31,146 bases of DNA from Priapulus caudatus (GCF_000485595.1 NW_014578036.1:1-31146); one strand, 5' to 3'. Shown: positions 10,356 through 20,551, counted from the first letter of the stretch. Notes: generated from the letters alone by a model not told the origin. A program made the numbers and translations.

Positions 10356-10479
10356 CACGGCAACCGCCTCACTGATGAGGATCTCGAGCGGAGTGAGAAT
10401 GACGACGTAGGAGATGTTCGCGAGAACGTAGAGCACCGTGACTAGCGGCAGCGAGATGTAGATCGCACGAGGAAGGTTC
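10356..10479 (-). CDS. SLC7A8-like: LAT2/Asc-1-like amino acid transporter, exon 6 (TM6-7 region)
   Basis: A minus-strand acceptor TCTCTTGCAG ends at 10480 and a GTAAGC donor follows 10356, giving 124 nt. The first G completes a lysine codon begun in exon 5, followed by 41 whole codons. The peptide starts [19 protein letters not shown], continues [15 protein letters not shown] and ends ISEAVAV. NLPRAI after a TEE...NP stretch, and the closing AVAV, are hallmarks of SLC7 heteromeric exchangers; NLPRAI(F/Y)IS is especially LAT2/Asc-1-like. The helix belongs to the central substrate and gating region. The exon 3' end and its donor have been amplified into the adjoining minisatellite. An error-ridden mirror lies at 21454-21575. 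Confidence 0.9.
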
Positions 10480-10530
10480 CTGCAAGAGACGCGAATACAT
10501 ACGATCACGCCATATTTCTTTTGCGTACAG

Positions 10531-10699
10531 ATATTTTCGCGAATTCAGACTTGATGGACAATTTCGCGAGTGGTTAATTTCGCGGTCGGTGAATTATGAA
10601 TTATTCGGTATTATTCGGTACGAGTTAGTCGCGTGTTGTTATTTTCGCGGTCGGGGAGGCGTTCGCGAAATTCGCGAAAATTAAACCACCGCGAAATAT
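10531..10699. mobile_element. Possible short MITE rich in TTTCGCG
   Basis: The segment starts ATATTTTCGCG and ends CGCGAAATAT, giving imperfect inverted ends, with ACAG on both sides (10527-10530 and 10700-10703). TTCGCG or its complement occurs repeatedly inside, including TTCGCGAAATTCGCGAA. It abuts the target duplication of the hAT-like element. Boundaries are tentative, since ACAG also occurs in the neighbouring 8-bp duplication. Confidence 0.4.
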
Positions 10700-10712
10700 A
10701 CAGCGTATACAG

Positions 10713-10864
10713 TAGGGCTGTAACGATCCACCGAAATCGAATGGGATCGCGATTCTCTTCCCTCGATCCGATCCTCGATATTTTTCCCCGTATTTTCGAT
10801 TCCACTTCGATACCACTTTTTCCCTCCAATAGATGGCGGCACTACGCCAAATTGTTAAATACGC

Positions 10865-10909
<45 letters not shown>

Positions 10910-11138
10910 CTACTACTACTATACTACTACTAGTACTACTATTACGCCAAATTGTTAAATAAAATTGAGAAAAAAGAATGAATGTAATAATTGGTTAAGT
11001 TTTTATTGCAAAATAATGAAAATATAAAAAATAAGATAACATTTCAATATTTTAGGAATCGAATCGAAGGAATCGAATCGAGAGGCTAATATCAAGATAC
11101 GGATCGAATCGAGAGGCTTGTGTATCGTTGCAGCCCTA
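10713..11138. mobile_element. hAT-like non-autonomous element with 8-bp target duplication
   Basis: The same 8-mer, GTATACAG, flanks both sides (10705-10712 and 11139-11146). Inside are inverted ends TAGGGCTGTAACGAT and, reverse-complemented, TAGGGCTGCAACGAT, one mismatch in 15. An 8-bp duplication with (C/T)AGGG ends is typical of hAT transposons. The 426-bp body contains GAATCGA-rich subterminal repeats on both sides (for example GAATCGAATCGAGAGGC) and a CTA microsatellite, and no transposase. It lies in the intron between exons 5 and 6. A degraded mirror is at about 20855-21240. Confidence 0.8.
10863..10942. repeat. (CTA)n microsatellite flanked by 18-bp direct repeats
   Basis: About 80 bp of CTA/TAC triplets, slightly interrupted after 10908. 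The 18-mer TACGCCAAATTGTTAAAT occurs on both sides, at 10843-10860 and 10943-10960, exactly 100 bp apart. This suggests the tract sits inside a local tandem duplication. In the mirrored arm the tract is reduced to a few triplets near 21060-21075. Confidence 0.85.
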
Positions 11139-11404
11139 GTATACAGTACCGATCACGCTCACCGCAGAGACCGCTACAACGCATGCAACTTCTTCATTCA
11201 TCGTCTGCATTCTTCTTTAAGCAGCTCGAAGACGCATTTCTTCTTGAATCCGGCCCCCGGGGCATACCACACTGAATAGAAATTGGCCAGCTACAATTCT
11301 GCACTCCGAATGTGACTGGGGAGGGGGGGAATTCTTCAAGCGATAGTGCGTGCTTATAAAACTCACTGTACCGTGCGCTGCTTCGCTAGTCTTGCCAAAC
11401 TTAC

Positions 11405-11449
11405 TTGCATGGATTCTCTAGTTCTTCAGTGACAAAGTTGAGATAATTC
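11405..11449 (-). CDS. SLC7A8-like: LAT2/Asc-1-like amino acid transporter, exon 5
   Basis: A 45-nt minus-strand exon lies between a TTTCTTTCAG acceptor and a GTAAGT donor. Its first G completes a codon (tryptophan is expected), then come the codons NYLNFVTEELENPC and the AA that exon 6 completes to lysine. The sequence (W)NYLNFVTEELENPCK is the highly conserved SLC7 segment before the NLPRAI motif, in the unwound substrate-binding part of TM6. The phase matches exon 6 exactly. Upstream exons (TM1-5) are not recognised between here and 13746. A noisy mirror lies at 20552-20594. Confidence 0.9.
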
Positions 11450-12177
11450 CTGAAAGAAAGAAAATCAGTTGGTGAAGAGCAATAAATTTCATATATGGCA
11501 GCCATAGAAATGTTGCAGTGGCAATAGACTGCATGCAGAATGCCTTGGAGGAAGAACTATTTCATGTGTAATGCCCATGCCTAGTCAATGCATATCAATG
11601 TCTCAATCAACAGTTATTGCTATCATACAGGCTGAGATAAGATTCTTATCTACCACATAAAAGTGCCCCCCTCCGTGACATTTGTTAGTTGTTATCTGTA
11701 CAGATGTTTTAAAAACATATAACGTACTTGTCCTTATCCGGGCCTCTTTGAAAAATTACAGGCAAAAGTCACTTGGCAGGTAATTGCTACTGTTTTTTAG
11801 ATTGTAGCACAAACACTGCATAATGCACAGTACTGCTAAATACACAATTCTCACGCAAATATATAGCAAGGCATGTATTGAAGTTTTATTGCTCTCAAAT
11901 ATACTGCCACGATTAATTTGCAAATTATATCACGAATTCTGAGATAAATACGATTAAAAAATGGCGAAAAATGAGAACCTATGAGAGAAAACATAGACGT
12001 ACACGGTGCACCACTGAGATCAAGGGAGGTAACGCCACTGGTCAATTACCAAATTTACCAATGTCTTTTCTCTGCTACAGGGGTTTCTGTGTTGACCAGT
12101 GATTATTGATGTTACTCCTAGTTAAACTATTGCTATCACTGCCACTGAAACTATTGTTGTTGTTGCTGCCACTAGTG
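11450..12177. other. Intron sequence upstream of exon 5
   Basis: No exon with SLC7 features and no repeat ends are seen. It is ordinary AT-rich intron, mirrored at about 19880-20550. Confidence 0.45.
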
Positions 12178-12182
12178 CTCAT

Positions 12183-12459
12183 AGGGTCTATGTCCCCCAG
12201 GGTACTGCCGGAACGTACCCTGGGTACGGTCCGGTATACCGGAACGTACCCTGGTAACTATCTGATATGGTTAGGGTTAAAGTTAGGGTTAGGGTTAGGG
12301 TTAGGGAGTAGGCGTAGGCGACTCCCTAGACTCGTTAGTGGAGTAGGAGAGGTACGGTCCGGCATATTAGATAATACCAGCAGAGCATATAAATCACGTT
12401 GATTTATATGCTCTGGTACCAGGGTACGTTCCGGCAGTACCCTGGGGGACATAGACCCT
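12183..12459. mobile_element. Foldback MITE with perfect 41-bp terminal inverted repeats
   Basis: Positions 12183-12223 and 12419-12459 are exact reverse complements of each other (41 of 41). The ends read AGGGTCTATGTCCCCCAGGG inward. Flanks are CTCAT and CTCAG, a possible 4-5 bp target duplication. The interior holds a TTAGGG tract, repeated GGTACGGTCCGG motifs (about 12224 and 12351), and a perfect 16-bp stem with a CGT loop (12381-12396 with 12400-12415). There is no coding capacity. I cannot assign a superfamily from the ends. A decayed mirror lies at about 19573-19870. Confidence 0.8.
12271..12306 (+). repeat. Interstitial telomere-type repeat (TTAGGG)n
   Basis: About five to six TTAGGG units, one altered to TTAAAG, lie inside the foldback MITE. 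TTAGGG is the usual metazoan telomere unit. In the mirrored arm (about 19755-19790) only traces such as CCCTACCCTAACC remain. Confidence 0.85.
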
Positions 12460-13746
12460 CTCAGCGCCACGCGTACTATTGTTGCTACTGCTGCTTGTTT
12501 CTGCTACGATTACTTTTGCAGAGCTTGAATTTCCCTGACTGCTGGGAAATATTCTCAAGGATTTGTTACTCAATATCCCCAACAAAGTCAATATAGACAA
12601 AAACTGTGGGCTAGATAGTTTTCTACTATTTAAAGTTATGAGGAATGCAACAGGCAGGATATTGGAATGGAAACAGCTAAATGCCATAATATATTAAAGG
12701 AAACTTATTTGCAATCCTCCTGAGCTAGTGCAGAAGCAGAAACTATAGTAAGAACAAATGTCCCTAGTGGAAATCACAGCCGTACATATAGTCACTCAAG
12801 AGCAGACTAGAGACGGGAGCAACCACATATGCCAAAACTATCCAGTATCCACCTAACGTTTGCTCGTACTTTATTACAGGAATACATACAAAGTTATATC
12901 AGGTGCTATATAGGATGCCGACATTTCACTTACCTATCTAAAGTTCAATAAATTTCTGATCAGTTCATATACCACTCTAAAGGGGCGGGTATAAAAGGTA
13001 CAACTTGTATAGCATATACGTTTTTTTTAAACTGTATAGAGATTTGAAGAAAGATTTGGAAAAATCAATAAAGCTCCCCCGTAGCAAAAATGAGATGGAA
13101 TAGGGTGTATTTATGACTGGATACCACTCTCTTATCTAGTTACAGCTACCTGACAGTTCAAATACGAGTTATACGGTAGACTGCACCTAGTTCTTTGTTG
13201 TCACATTTTCAATCATTTTGACCCCAAACAGGGAACATATGATATAACACTGAACAGATAAGAGTAAAGCAGACTTGTCGTCGCAACATTCTGAAACGTA
13301 TAGGAACTTGACATACCGCGCGACGTACGCGTGTGACCAGCTTTAATACACAAATTGAGTCATACGCCGGTACAGGTAACACGCTGTCACATACACCAAG
13401 GGGAAAGGCGAGCAAGCACATTTTATTGATTATTCTATGCCGGTAGGATATAAGAGTAGCCTACGGATATGTAACAGCTGTTATAAGGTGGCACACGGTG
13501 CACTTGAAGCAAGTAGCCAAATGTGCTATTATTTTTTTATTTTTTTTTATTTTGTGAGATTTTTGTGTGCAGAGCAACGAGCTATGCCAATACATCATGT
13601 ATTACATGTACGAGCAATGTATATAATTAGATCATTGGCTCATGGCTCCATATTCTGAGACATGAAAGGAAAAACTCAAGACTACAAGCAACAAAAAGAG
13701 ACAGAGAAAAAGGTGGTGTGCGAGACTAAGAGATGTAAAGATAAGC
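12460..13746. other. Intron or upstream sequence, nothing recognised
   Basis: No SLC7 exon (the TM4-5 block ending in a GGW motif is expected upstream) was found on the minus strand. The longest minus frames (12394-12687 and 13209-13421) have no recognisable domain and are not conserved in the mirror at 18376-19570. Confidence 0.45.
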
Positions 13747-14735
13747 AAGCGAGACCTGCCCAAACACGTACGTTCACACTCGACCAGCCTGCGGTTGGGA
13801 TGTCTAGCGTGGGACGTGGAGAGATGGGGCAGCGAGCCAGTGTGAGTGTGTACACGCGTGCCCAGCGAGCAGGGGGAATTTTTTGTTTTCACGGGAGCTC
13901 TTTTTCAAAAGTCTGTGCAAAAAATAGCTCTCATCAAAAATTTTACGGGAGCTATTTTGAGCCTGACGGGAGCGATTTCGGAGGTTTTAAGAGCGAATCG
14001 CTCATCGCGCCCGTGTATTTTTTACCCTGCCATCGAGAACCTACTTTAATGGGACGGGGCATGTCTGGTCGCTTCCATCGCAGCAGCAGGAGTCCGCTGA
14101 CCGACGCCCAGACGATGACGATCTCGATGAAGCTGACGTAGTTGATGAGCATGTAGACGTCCGATCCAATGCACATGATCAGCGACAGAATGCACTGAAA
14201 GTAATATTCTATAAGTAAAATACAAGTAAAAACAATTCCCACTTTTTCACAAAATGTAAGTAATTCTGTTTACTTTTTTATGGTTAAATTGCTGCATTAT
14301 ACTTCCTATTTTACTATATTGTTTGATGTAAACATACACTCATGACTCATACATAGCCCATATATATGTCAGGATAATGTCAGGATAATAATATCAAATC
14401 GTCCAGGTTTTTTGGATTTTTAACTAGTTGAGAAACAATCTTATCAGGTAAGAATTTGACGATACATTTAGTCCCGTTAGTACTTACTTTTAATGTAAAA
14501 AAAATGGCAATTTTTTTAATACAAATATCACAATATAAAATTCGTGACGTAGTCAATTGAAACAAAAGTGCACACACTCACGATGTATCGCCGGGGGGCC
14601 CCGTGACAGCAGCTGTGGCGGCAGCCAAAATATGTACAAAGCGGGGATACACACGAAAGGCAATATGAAATTGAGTTCTTGCTGCATTGCTGAATTGCAT
14701 TGAGAGATAGAGAGATAGAGAGATAGAGAGATAGA
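13747..14735 (+). repeat. Direct partial copy of 5927-6850
   Basis: It begins with a single 83-bp minisatellite unit (about 13752-13835). Then come the GCGAGCCAGTGTGAG...CAGCGAGCAGG stretch, the exon 9 region, the intron with CAAAATGTAAGTAATTCT and CAGGATAATAATATCAAA, and the GC-rich CGCCGGGGG...GCGGCAGCC segment, in the same order as 5927-6850. It stops in a GATAGA microsatellite at 14702-14737, where the sequence switches to the reverse complement of about 9400. Confidence 0.8.
14045..14194 (-). CDS. SLC7A8-like: LAT2/Asc-1-like amino acid transporter, exon 9 (TM9-10)
   Basis: Exactly 150 nt on the minus strand, from an acceptor TACTTTCAG to a GTAGGT donor, with phase 0 at both ends. The 50 codons open CILSLIMCIGSDVYMLINYV, continue SFIEIVIVWASVSG and close LLLLRWKRPDMPRPIK. 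SD(V/M)Y.LINYV.F followed by RW(K/R)(K/R)P...RPIK is diagnostic for LAT2/Asc-1-type SLC7 proteins. Its end joins in frame to exon 10 (VNILIP), and its start joins to exon 8 (PSLVFV). The copies at 6213-6362 and 25568-25717 are frameshifted, so this is the only intact one. Confidence 0.88.
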
Positions 14736-15515
14736 GAGACTAGGATTTTCGTGAAAAGGACTCGGAGATACTAATTTGAGGGGTTCAAGGGTCAAAGGTC
14801 AAGATGGAAACGGCAGGGGTTAATATTTCCCCTTAACTTAAGGTATAAGAGGAATACGGAATTGCGGCACAAATCCTAATGGCTCGACCTCGTTAATATT
14901 CGTGTGATAGTGTGCATGGGCAGGAACCCATCACCAGTGCAAAATTGGAGGTCACGAGGTCAAAGGGCAGGTGGGAAAAGGCTCAGATATCAGACATTTT
15001 CTGAGGACATGGCCTAATGGACAGAGTGGAAAACTTTTTTGTTTCAGCACTGACCTACATTTTTATCACTTATTGAAAGGACACTGAAATGTGCTTTCCA
15101 CTGACGTGCGAAGAGTAAGTGTCTGATAACCTTTTGACCTCAGAAGAGGGTTAACAGTTTAACATGGATTCCTGACTGCCTCAATGAAGTCACAGTGTTG
15201 TCATATTTATGGCAAGCATCCATAATCTAGAAATCCAATAAGCTCTGGATAGCCAAACGCGTACAGCACAGGCTGTCACGGCTGAAAGGTCGTTGAATCG
15301 AATCCCATCTGATTTTTTATTATTTACCTGTTTTCTGTATTTAGCTGTGTTTATGCTTCAGCTTGTAGAATCGCATGATCGTGCGTCCGTCCGTGCGTCC
15401 GTCCGTCAACAGTTTGGGCCACAATTAAATCTTAACCGCTCTACGTAGCGTCACGATATTCGGGACGTGGGGGGCTAATCCGAAACAAGTTGGGATGTTG
15501 TAGCGTGGGGGTCAA

Positions 15516-15528
15516 AGGTCAAAGGTCA
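15516..15528 (+). promoter_or_regulatory. AGGTCA direct repeat, 1-bp spacing (DR1-type)
   Basis: AGGTCA-A-AGGTCA is exact here, followed by GAGGTCG. Nuclear receptors of the HNF4/RXR type bind such DR1 sites. It is part of repeat module M1, and matching or near-matching sites lie at 29877-29889 (exact, opposite strand), 9343-9355 and 14790-14804. Function is unproven; it may simply be the repeat's sequence. Confidence 0.35.
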
Positions 15529-16506
15529 AGAGGTCGTAAAAGAAGGGGGAACATTCCCTCTTTAACTTAAGGTATACGGAGGAAATGCAGAATTGCGGCA
15601 CAAATCTAAACGGGCTCGACCTAGGCTCGTGATAGTCGGTGTATAGCATCATGGTAGAGGAAAAACCATCACTGCTGCCGAAATTGGACGGTCACAGGTC
15701 AAAGGTTAATGGGGCACAGGGCAGATTTTTTAGACATTTTCTGAGGACATATGGTCTGACGGAGCGATTGAAAAACTTTTTTGTTTCAGCGGTGACCTAG
15801 CATTTTTATGGCTTTATTGAAAGGAACCATGAAATGTACTTTCTGCTGACATGCGAAGAGTAAGTGTTCGGATAACCTTTTGACCCTCAAGAGGAGGGTT
15901 AAACATGGATTTGTTTACTGTTAGAAATAATTTTGACTGCCGGTGTTGCTAGTAGAATCTATACATGCCGATAGTATGAGGCTACAATGTCACAGTGAGA
16001 TTTCAAAAGTAAACTTGGTTGAAGGTTTATGCTCCTTAAATCGTATAATTTCTATGCCATTCTTTACTGTCAGTGTGTTACATGTAACTTATGCCAAATT
16101 ATAACAAATTATTATTTTTTTAATAGGGTTAGGGATAGGTTAGGTCACACAAAATGCACCCATAAAACACGAGTTTCAGGCACGCGATTTTGTATCAACC
16201 AATGGATTTGGGAGGTTGCAGTAAGGTTGCTGAAATGATGTGTACGCAACTGCGTATCTGCATATCTGCCGGCCTAACAAAGGTGTCACTACCGCACGAC
16301 TTAAATGTTACGTTTATAACCGTAACAACAGACCTTAGATGAGCCCAGCGTCTGCTCTGGCGCTCTTGTTTAAATCTGATTATGGTTAGTTCATCTGGGC
16401 CTTTTATTTGGCGTGTGAGTACGCATCTGTACATTGTTGACTGCAGTATTCATTACTTGGCCGTTCAGCTCATGAACGTAACGAGACAATGTAACTTTCC
16501 TTGCAG

Positions 16507-16613
16507 ACATGGGCAAAATCGCGTTTCTTGGAGTGATGGCATGGGTAATGCCCTTGTTTGTGGCCTGCTCAACCTTTGGTGGGGTCAAATGGAGGCATTT
16601 TTGCGTCATCTAG
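16507..16613 (+). pseudogene. SLC7A8-like: Damaged copy of transporter exon 7
   Basis: The acceptor CCTTGCAG is intact and [17 protein letters not shown] is readable, but extra bases in GGGCAAAATC, GCGTTTCTTGG and GTCAAATGG break the frame. The end TCATCTAG is followed by TGAGTAG, having lost one G of the GTGAGT donor. This homopolymer-type damage contrasts with the intact exon at 28773-28876. Confidence 0.75.
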
Positions 16614-16934
16614 TGAGTAGCGAGCGAGTTACGTGAGAGTAGCAACTTGCGTCGCTGACACTGCAAGTGCTGCCGAGGTTGGGTGGTTACTGCCAATACA
16701 GTGTGTGAATTTTAAACTAGCATGCCGGTTGCTCTTCTAAATAGAGTGAGCTTCATGTTTCATATTTGGATAGCTCCGTCATGTTGACATCTAAGCTGGT
16801 GACAATGATGTTTTTTGCTATTAAGACCACATGGAGCACGAAAGTGGCTGCAGCTGCACAGTATTGCTGTGCATTGTATAGATGTTTGGGGCTTTTTAAA
16901 CGAGTGGATTCAACTGAATGTGCACATTTTGCAG

Positions 16935-17031
16935 GTTGTTTTTCGTTGGAGCTAGACAAGGCGCAGTTACCAGATGCACTGGCCATGATCAACGTGGAAA
17001 AGGTTACCCCTATGCTTCCCTTGTATTTGTG
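16935..17031 (+). pseudogene. SLC7A8-like: Damaged copy of transporter exon 8
   Basis: Length is 97 nt, as in the intact copy, with good acceptor (TTTTGCAG) and donor (GTAAGTAT). An inserted base in GGCGCAGTTACC and a lost C in CCTATGCTTCC compensate in length but shift the central codons, so [10 protein letters not shown] and SLVFV are in frame and the middle is not. Confidence 0.75.
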
Positions 17032-17074
17032 GTAAGTATCTCTCTCCCTTTCTCCCCTTTTCCCTCTCTCCCTC

Positions 17075-17082
17075 CCCATCCA

Positions 17083-17130
<48 letters not shown>

Positions 17131-17140
17131 GGTCTGTCTC

Positions 17141-17171
<31 letters not shown>

Positions 17172-17302
17172 GTCTCTCTGTCTTTCTGTCTCTCTGTCTC
17201 TGTGTCTCTGTCTCTCTGTCTCTGTCTCTGTCTGTCTCTGTCTCTGTCTCTGCGCTCTGACTCTGTCTCTGTCCTCTCGCCTTCCTCCCTCTCCCTCTCT
17301 AG
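17075..17302. repeat. CT-rich microsatellite next to the gap
   Basis: CT and CTGTCT repeats correspond to the GA tract after exon 8 in other copies. They run directly into the run of N. Long serine/leucine frames here are artefacts. Confidence 0.9.
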
Positions 17303-17327
17303 NNNNNNNNNNNNNNNNNNNNNNNNN
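17303..17327. other. Assembly gap of 25 N
   Basis: Exactly 25 undetermined bases follow the CT microsatellite. A fixed-size N run marks a join of unknown or unresolved length, not measured sequence. The sequence to its right does not continue the copied block on its left. Confidence 0.98.
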
Positions 17328-17835
17328 CGTGCTTGACCTGAACAGTACTTAATTGTATGCTGCATTTCCATCCATTCTCGTGCTCCAACAGACGGTTGCT
17401 TAACGTTGCACGTGTCTTTCTCTATTCTCCCCTGACCTGGTCAACCATAAGTAATGCGGCGTAACTTTAATGTTTTGTTTACTTTCGATTTCTTAGGAAT
17501 TTTACACCGATATGCAATAGAATGGAGAATGACAAAATCAATTTTTCTCTGTTGTGGACCACCCGTTGAATGCTATGTTCGGTTACTGCACGTATTTTTA
17601 TGCAGCATTGTCATGGTGTTCCTTTGATGCATATTTACTGTGTTTACAGTGCTTTTTTTTGGTCTCATGTAGGCTCTGCAGTCTTTTAGCCATAACTTCT
17701 GCGTTTGCGAGCACTAGACGGTGATCCAGTCCCTGCTCAGTAATGAGCATGATTGAGGCATGCCCAGTAGTGTGTTGTTTATTGTTATTTTGTGTTAGTC
17801 CATCACATAATATCTGAACAAAATAACGAAAAATT
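17328..17835. other. Unmatched spacer, no gene recognised
   Basis: About 500 bp found only once in the window. No SLC7 exon, terminal repeat or long frame is seen on either strand. Confidence 0.5.
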
Positions 17836-18088
17836 TTGTCACTCTCTCTCTCGTTCTCTCTCGCTCTCTCGCTCTCTCTCTCTCTCGCTCCTCTCTCTCT
17901 CTTATCTCCTCTCTCTCTAATCTCTTCTGTGCCCCTCCCTTCTTTCTCTCTTTATATTTTATCAACTCTTTATCTGTACACATCTCTCACTTTTCTTTTG
18001 GCGTTTTTTTCTTGTTTTCTTCTTCTTTCTCTCTTCTCTCTCTCCTCTCTCTCTCTTCTTTTTCTCTCTCTCTTTTCTTCTCTCTCTC

Positions 18089-18120
<32 letters not shown>

Positions 18121-18365
18121 GTCCTCTCTCATCTCTGATTCTTTCTCTCTCTCTTCTCTCTCTCTTTCTCTCTTCTTTCTCTCTCTCTTCTTCTTTTTCT
18201 TGTTTTCTTTCTCTCTCTTCGCTCTCTCTCTCTTCCTCTTCTTCTCTCTCTCTCTCATCTTTCTATCTTCTTCTTTTTCTTCTTTTTCCTTTTTTCTTTC
18301 TCCTCTGAGTCTTCCGCTTCTCTCTTTCTGCTCTTCTCTCTCTTTCTTCTCTCTGATCTCTGAAT
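17836..18365. repeat. Long pyrimidine-rich (CT/TTC) tract
   Basis: Over 500 bp of CTCTCT mixed with TTCTTC and TTTCTC. It ends where the palindrome's right arm begins (about 18376). Both strands are open in places because the repeat lacks stops. It has no counterpart of similar length at the matching inner edge of the left arm near 13746. Confidence 0.9.
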
Positions 18366-20551
18366 AATTTTTGACGCTTATCTTTAATCTCTTGTCTGCA
18401 CACACTTTTTCTCTGTCTTTTTGTTGGCTTGTGAGTCTTGAGTTTTTTTTATGTCTTCAGGAATATGGCAGCATGAGCAATGATCTATTATTTAATTGTC
18501 TCGTTACATGTATTAATGATGTATTGCATAGCTCGTTCTCTGCCCAAAAATCTCACAACAACACATAAATAATAGCGCACATTTGGTACTTCGCTTAAGT
18601 GAACCGTGTGCCACCTTTAACGTGTTACATTTCCGTAGGTAGGCTCTTACCTACGGCATGATTAATCATAATGTGCTGCTTGCCTTTCCCTTGGGTATTG
18701 TGACAAGGTGTTACCATTGTACGTGCGTTATGACTCCATTGGTGTATTTAAAGCTGGTCACGCGTAGTCGCGGGCGGTCTGTCAAGTTACTTTACGTTCA
18801 GAATGTTGCGACGCATCTGCTTTTATTTATCTGTTCAGTGTTATATATCTATATGTTCCTGTTTGAGGTAAATGATTGAATGTGACAAAGACTGGTTGCA
18901 TGTTACCGTATCTCGTATTATTGAACTGTCAGGTAGCTGTAACTAGATTTAAGAGAGTGGGTATCACAGTCTAAATACACCCTATTCCATTCATTTCTGC
19001 TTACGGGTGAGGCTTTCTTAATCTTTCAAATTTTTCTTCAATCTCTATGTTAAAAACTTATATTGCTATACAGTGGTACCTTTTTACGCCTTGAGTGGTA
19101 TATAACCTCGATCAGAATTTATGAACTTTAGATGGTAAGTTGAATTCTGCTCCTATGCACCTGATATACTTTGTATGTTATTCGTGTATAAAGTCGAGAA
19201 ACGTTAGGTGCGATTATGGATAGTTTGGGATTGTGTTGCTCCGTCTCTAGTTGACTTTGGTGCTATTGTACGGCGGATTTCACTACAGGGCATCTTGTTC
19301 TTACTAGTTTCTGTTCGCACTAGCCTCAGGAGGATTGCAAGAAGTTTCTTTAATATTTTATGCATATTTAGTGTTTCATTCCAATATCTGCCTGTTGCAT
19401 TACTTCTAACTTATAGTAGAATCTTATCTGCCACAGTTTGTTCTATTATCTTGGAACTTTGTTGGGAATATTGCGTAACATCCTTTGAGAATTATTTGCC
19501 ACGTCAGGGAAATTCAGCTTCTTGAAAGTATCGTAGCTGAACAGGCAGTGAACAATAGTACGCGTGGCGCTGAGAGGCGTCTATGTCCCAGCTGGTCTGC
19601 GCGAGTCCTGGAGTATGTGGGTTACGGTCCGGTTTTACCGGAACTACCTGGTACCAGAGCCATATAACTCAACGTGATTTATATGCTCTGCTTGGTCTTA
19701 TCTAATATGCGGACCGTACTCGCTCTCATACGGTCTAGGGATGTCCCTCGGCCTATCCCTACCCTAACCTATAACGCTAACGTTTACCCTACCATATCAG
19801 ATAGTTACAGAGGTTACGTTTCCGGTATCCCGGCGGAACGTACAGGGTCGTTCGGGTTCCGGGGAATGACGATGCCTTAGTAGCAGAGCACAACAATAAT
19901 GTTTTCAGTGGCCAGTAGATAGCAATAGTTTTAACTAGGGAGTAACTCACTATCATGTCCCAGAAAACCCCTGTAGAGAGAAAGCATTGGTAATTTTGGT
20001 GTAATTGACAGTGGCGTTACTCCTTTGATTCTCGTGGTGAGTTCTATTTTTTCTCTATTATTCTCATTTTTCGCCATTTTTTATCGTATTTATTCTCGAA
20101 TTGATGATTATTTGCAATTAATGTAGGGGGGCCGCTATATTTGAGAGGCAATAAATTAATTTACGATGCATGCTATATTTGTGTGAGATTGTGTATTGCA
20201 TACTGTTCTATGATGTGACTATTTGCTGTCATCTAAAAACAGTCATATTACCTGCAAGTGACTTTTGCTGTAATTTTTCAAGACGGCCGGATAGACAAGT
20301 ACGTTATATGTTTTTAAAAATCTGTAAGATAACAATACAATGTCGAGGGAGGGCACTTTTTATGTGGTAGTATAGATCTTATTACAGCCTGTATCGTAGC
20401 ATAAACTGTTGACTTAGCATGTATGCATTGCTAGGAATGGGCATTTACATGAATAGTCTTCTCAGTGTATTCTGATGGCAGTTTGCCCCTGCGACATTCT
20501 ATGGTTGCATATATGAAATTTATTGCTTTCCCCTGATTTTCTTTCTTTCAG

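Larger units (their letters stand above)
5270..13746 (+). repeat. Left arm of large imperfect palindrome
   Basis: Its reverse complement occurs at 18376-26634. Matching landmarks run in mirrored order: the TTAACCCTTCTAGAGGC end, the 83-bp minisatellite, exons 9, 8, 7 and 6, the splice-donor repeat, the hAT-like element, exon 5 and the foldback MITE. The outer break is near 5270 and the inner break near 13746. The part at 5947-8871 is almost identical to its mirror, whereas the rest differs by frequent small indels. In this arm the exon 5/6 region and the transposon ends are intact, so this side appears to be the better sequence there. Confidence 0.85.
14738..17302 (-). repeat. Reverse-complement copy of about 9400-6850
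   Basis: This runs in order: M2 (about 14770-15165), the tRNA-like segment (about 15235-15312), M1 (about 15505-15910), the TTAATAGGGTTAGGG tract (about 16120), exon 7, exon 8 and the CT microsatellite that ends at the N gap. Small indels against the other copies are frequent. Its left join to 13747-14735 lies in a GATAGA microsatellite, a plausible site for a false join. Confidence 0.8.

Noticed and set aside
10005-10445. A 146-codon plus-strand frame with repeated TRLPRQP/SITTATP-like peptides
   Set aside because: It is antisense to exon 6 and its minisatellite; the minus-strand exon has splice sites and family motifs.
18658-18879. Frame with CSVLYIYMFLFEV resembling a membrane segment, mirrored at 13209-13421
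   Set aside because: The two mirrored versions do not agree in frame, and neither matches an SLC7 exon or shows matching splice sites.
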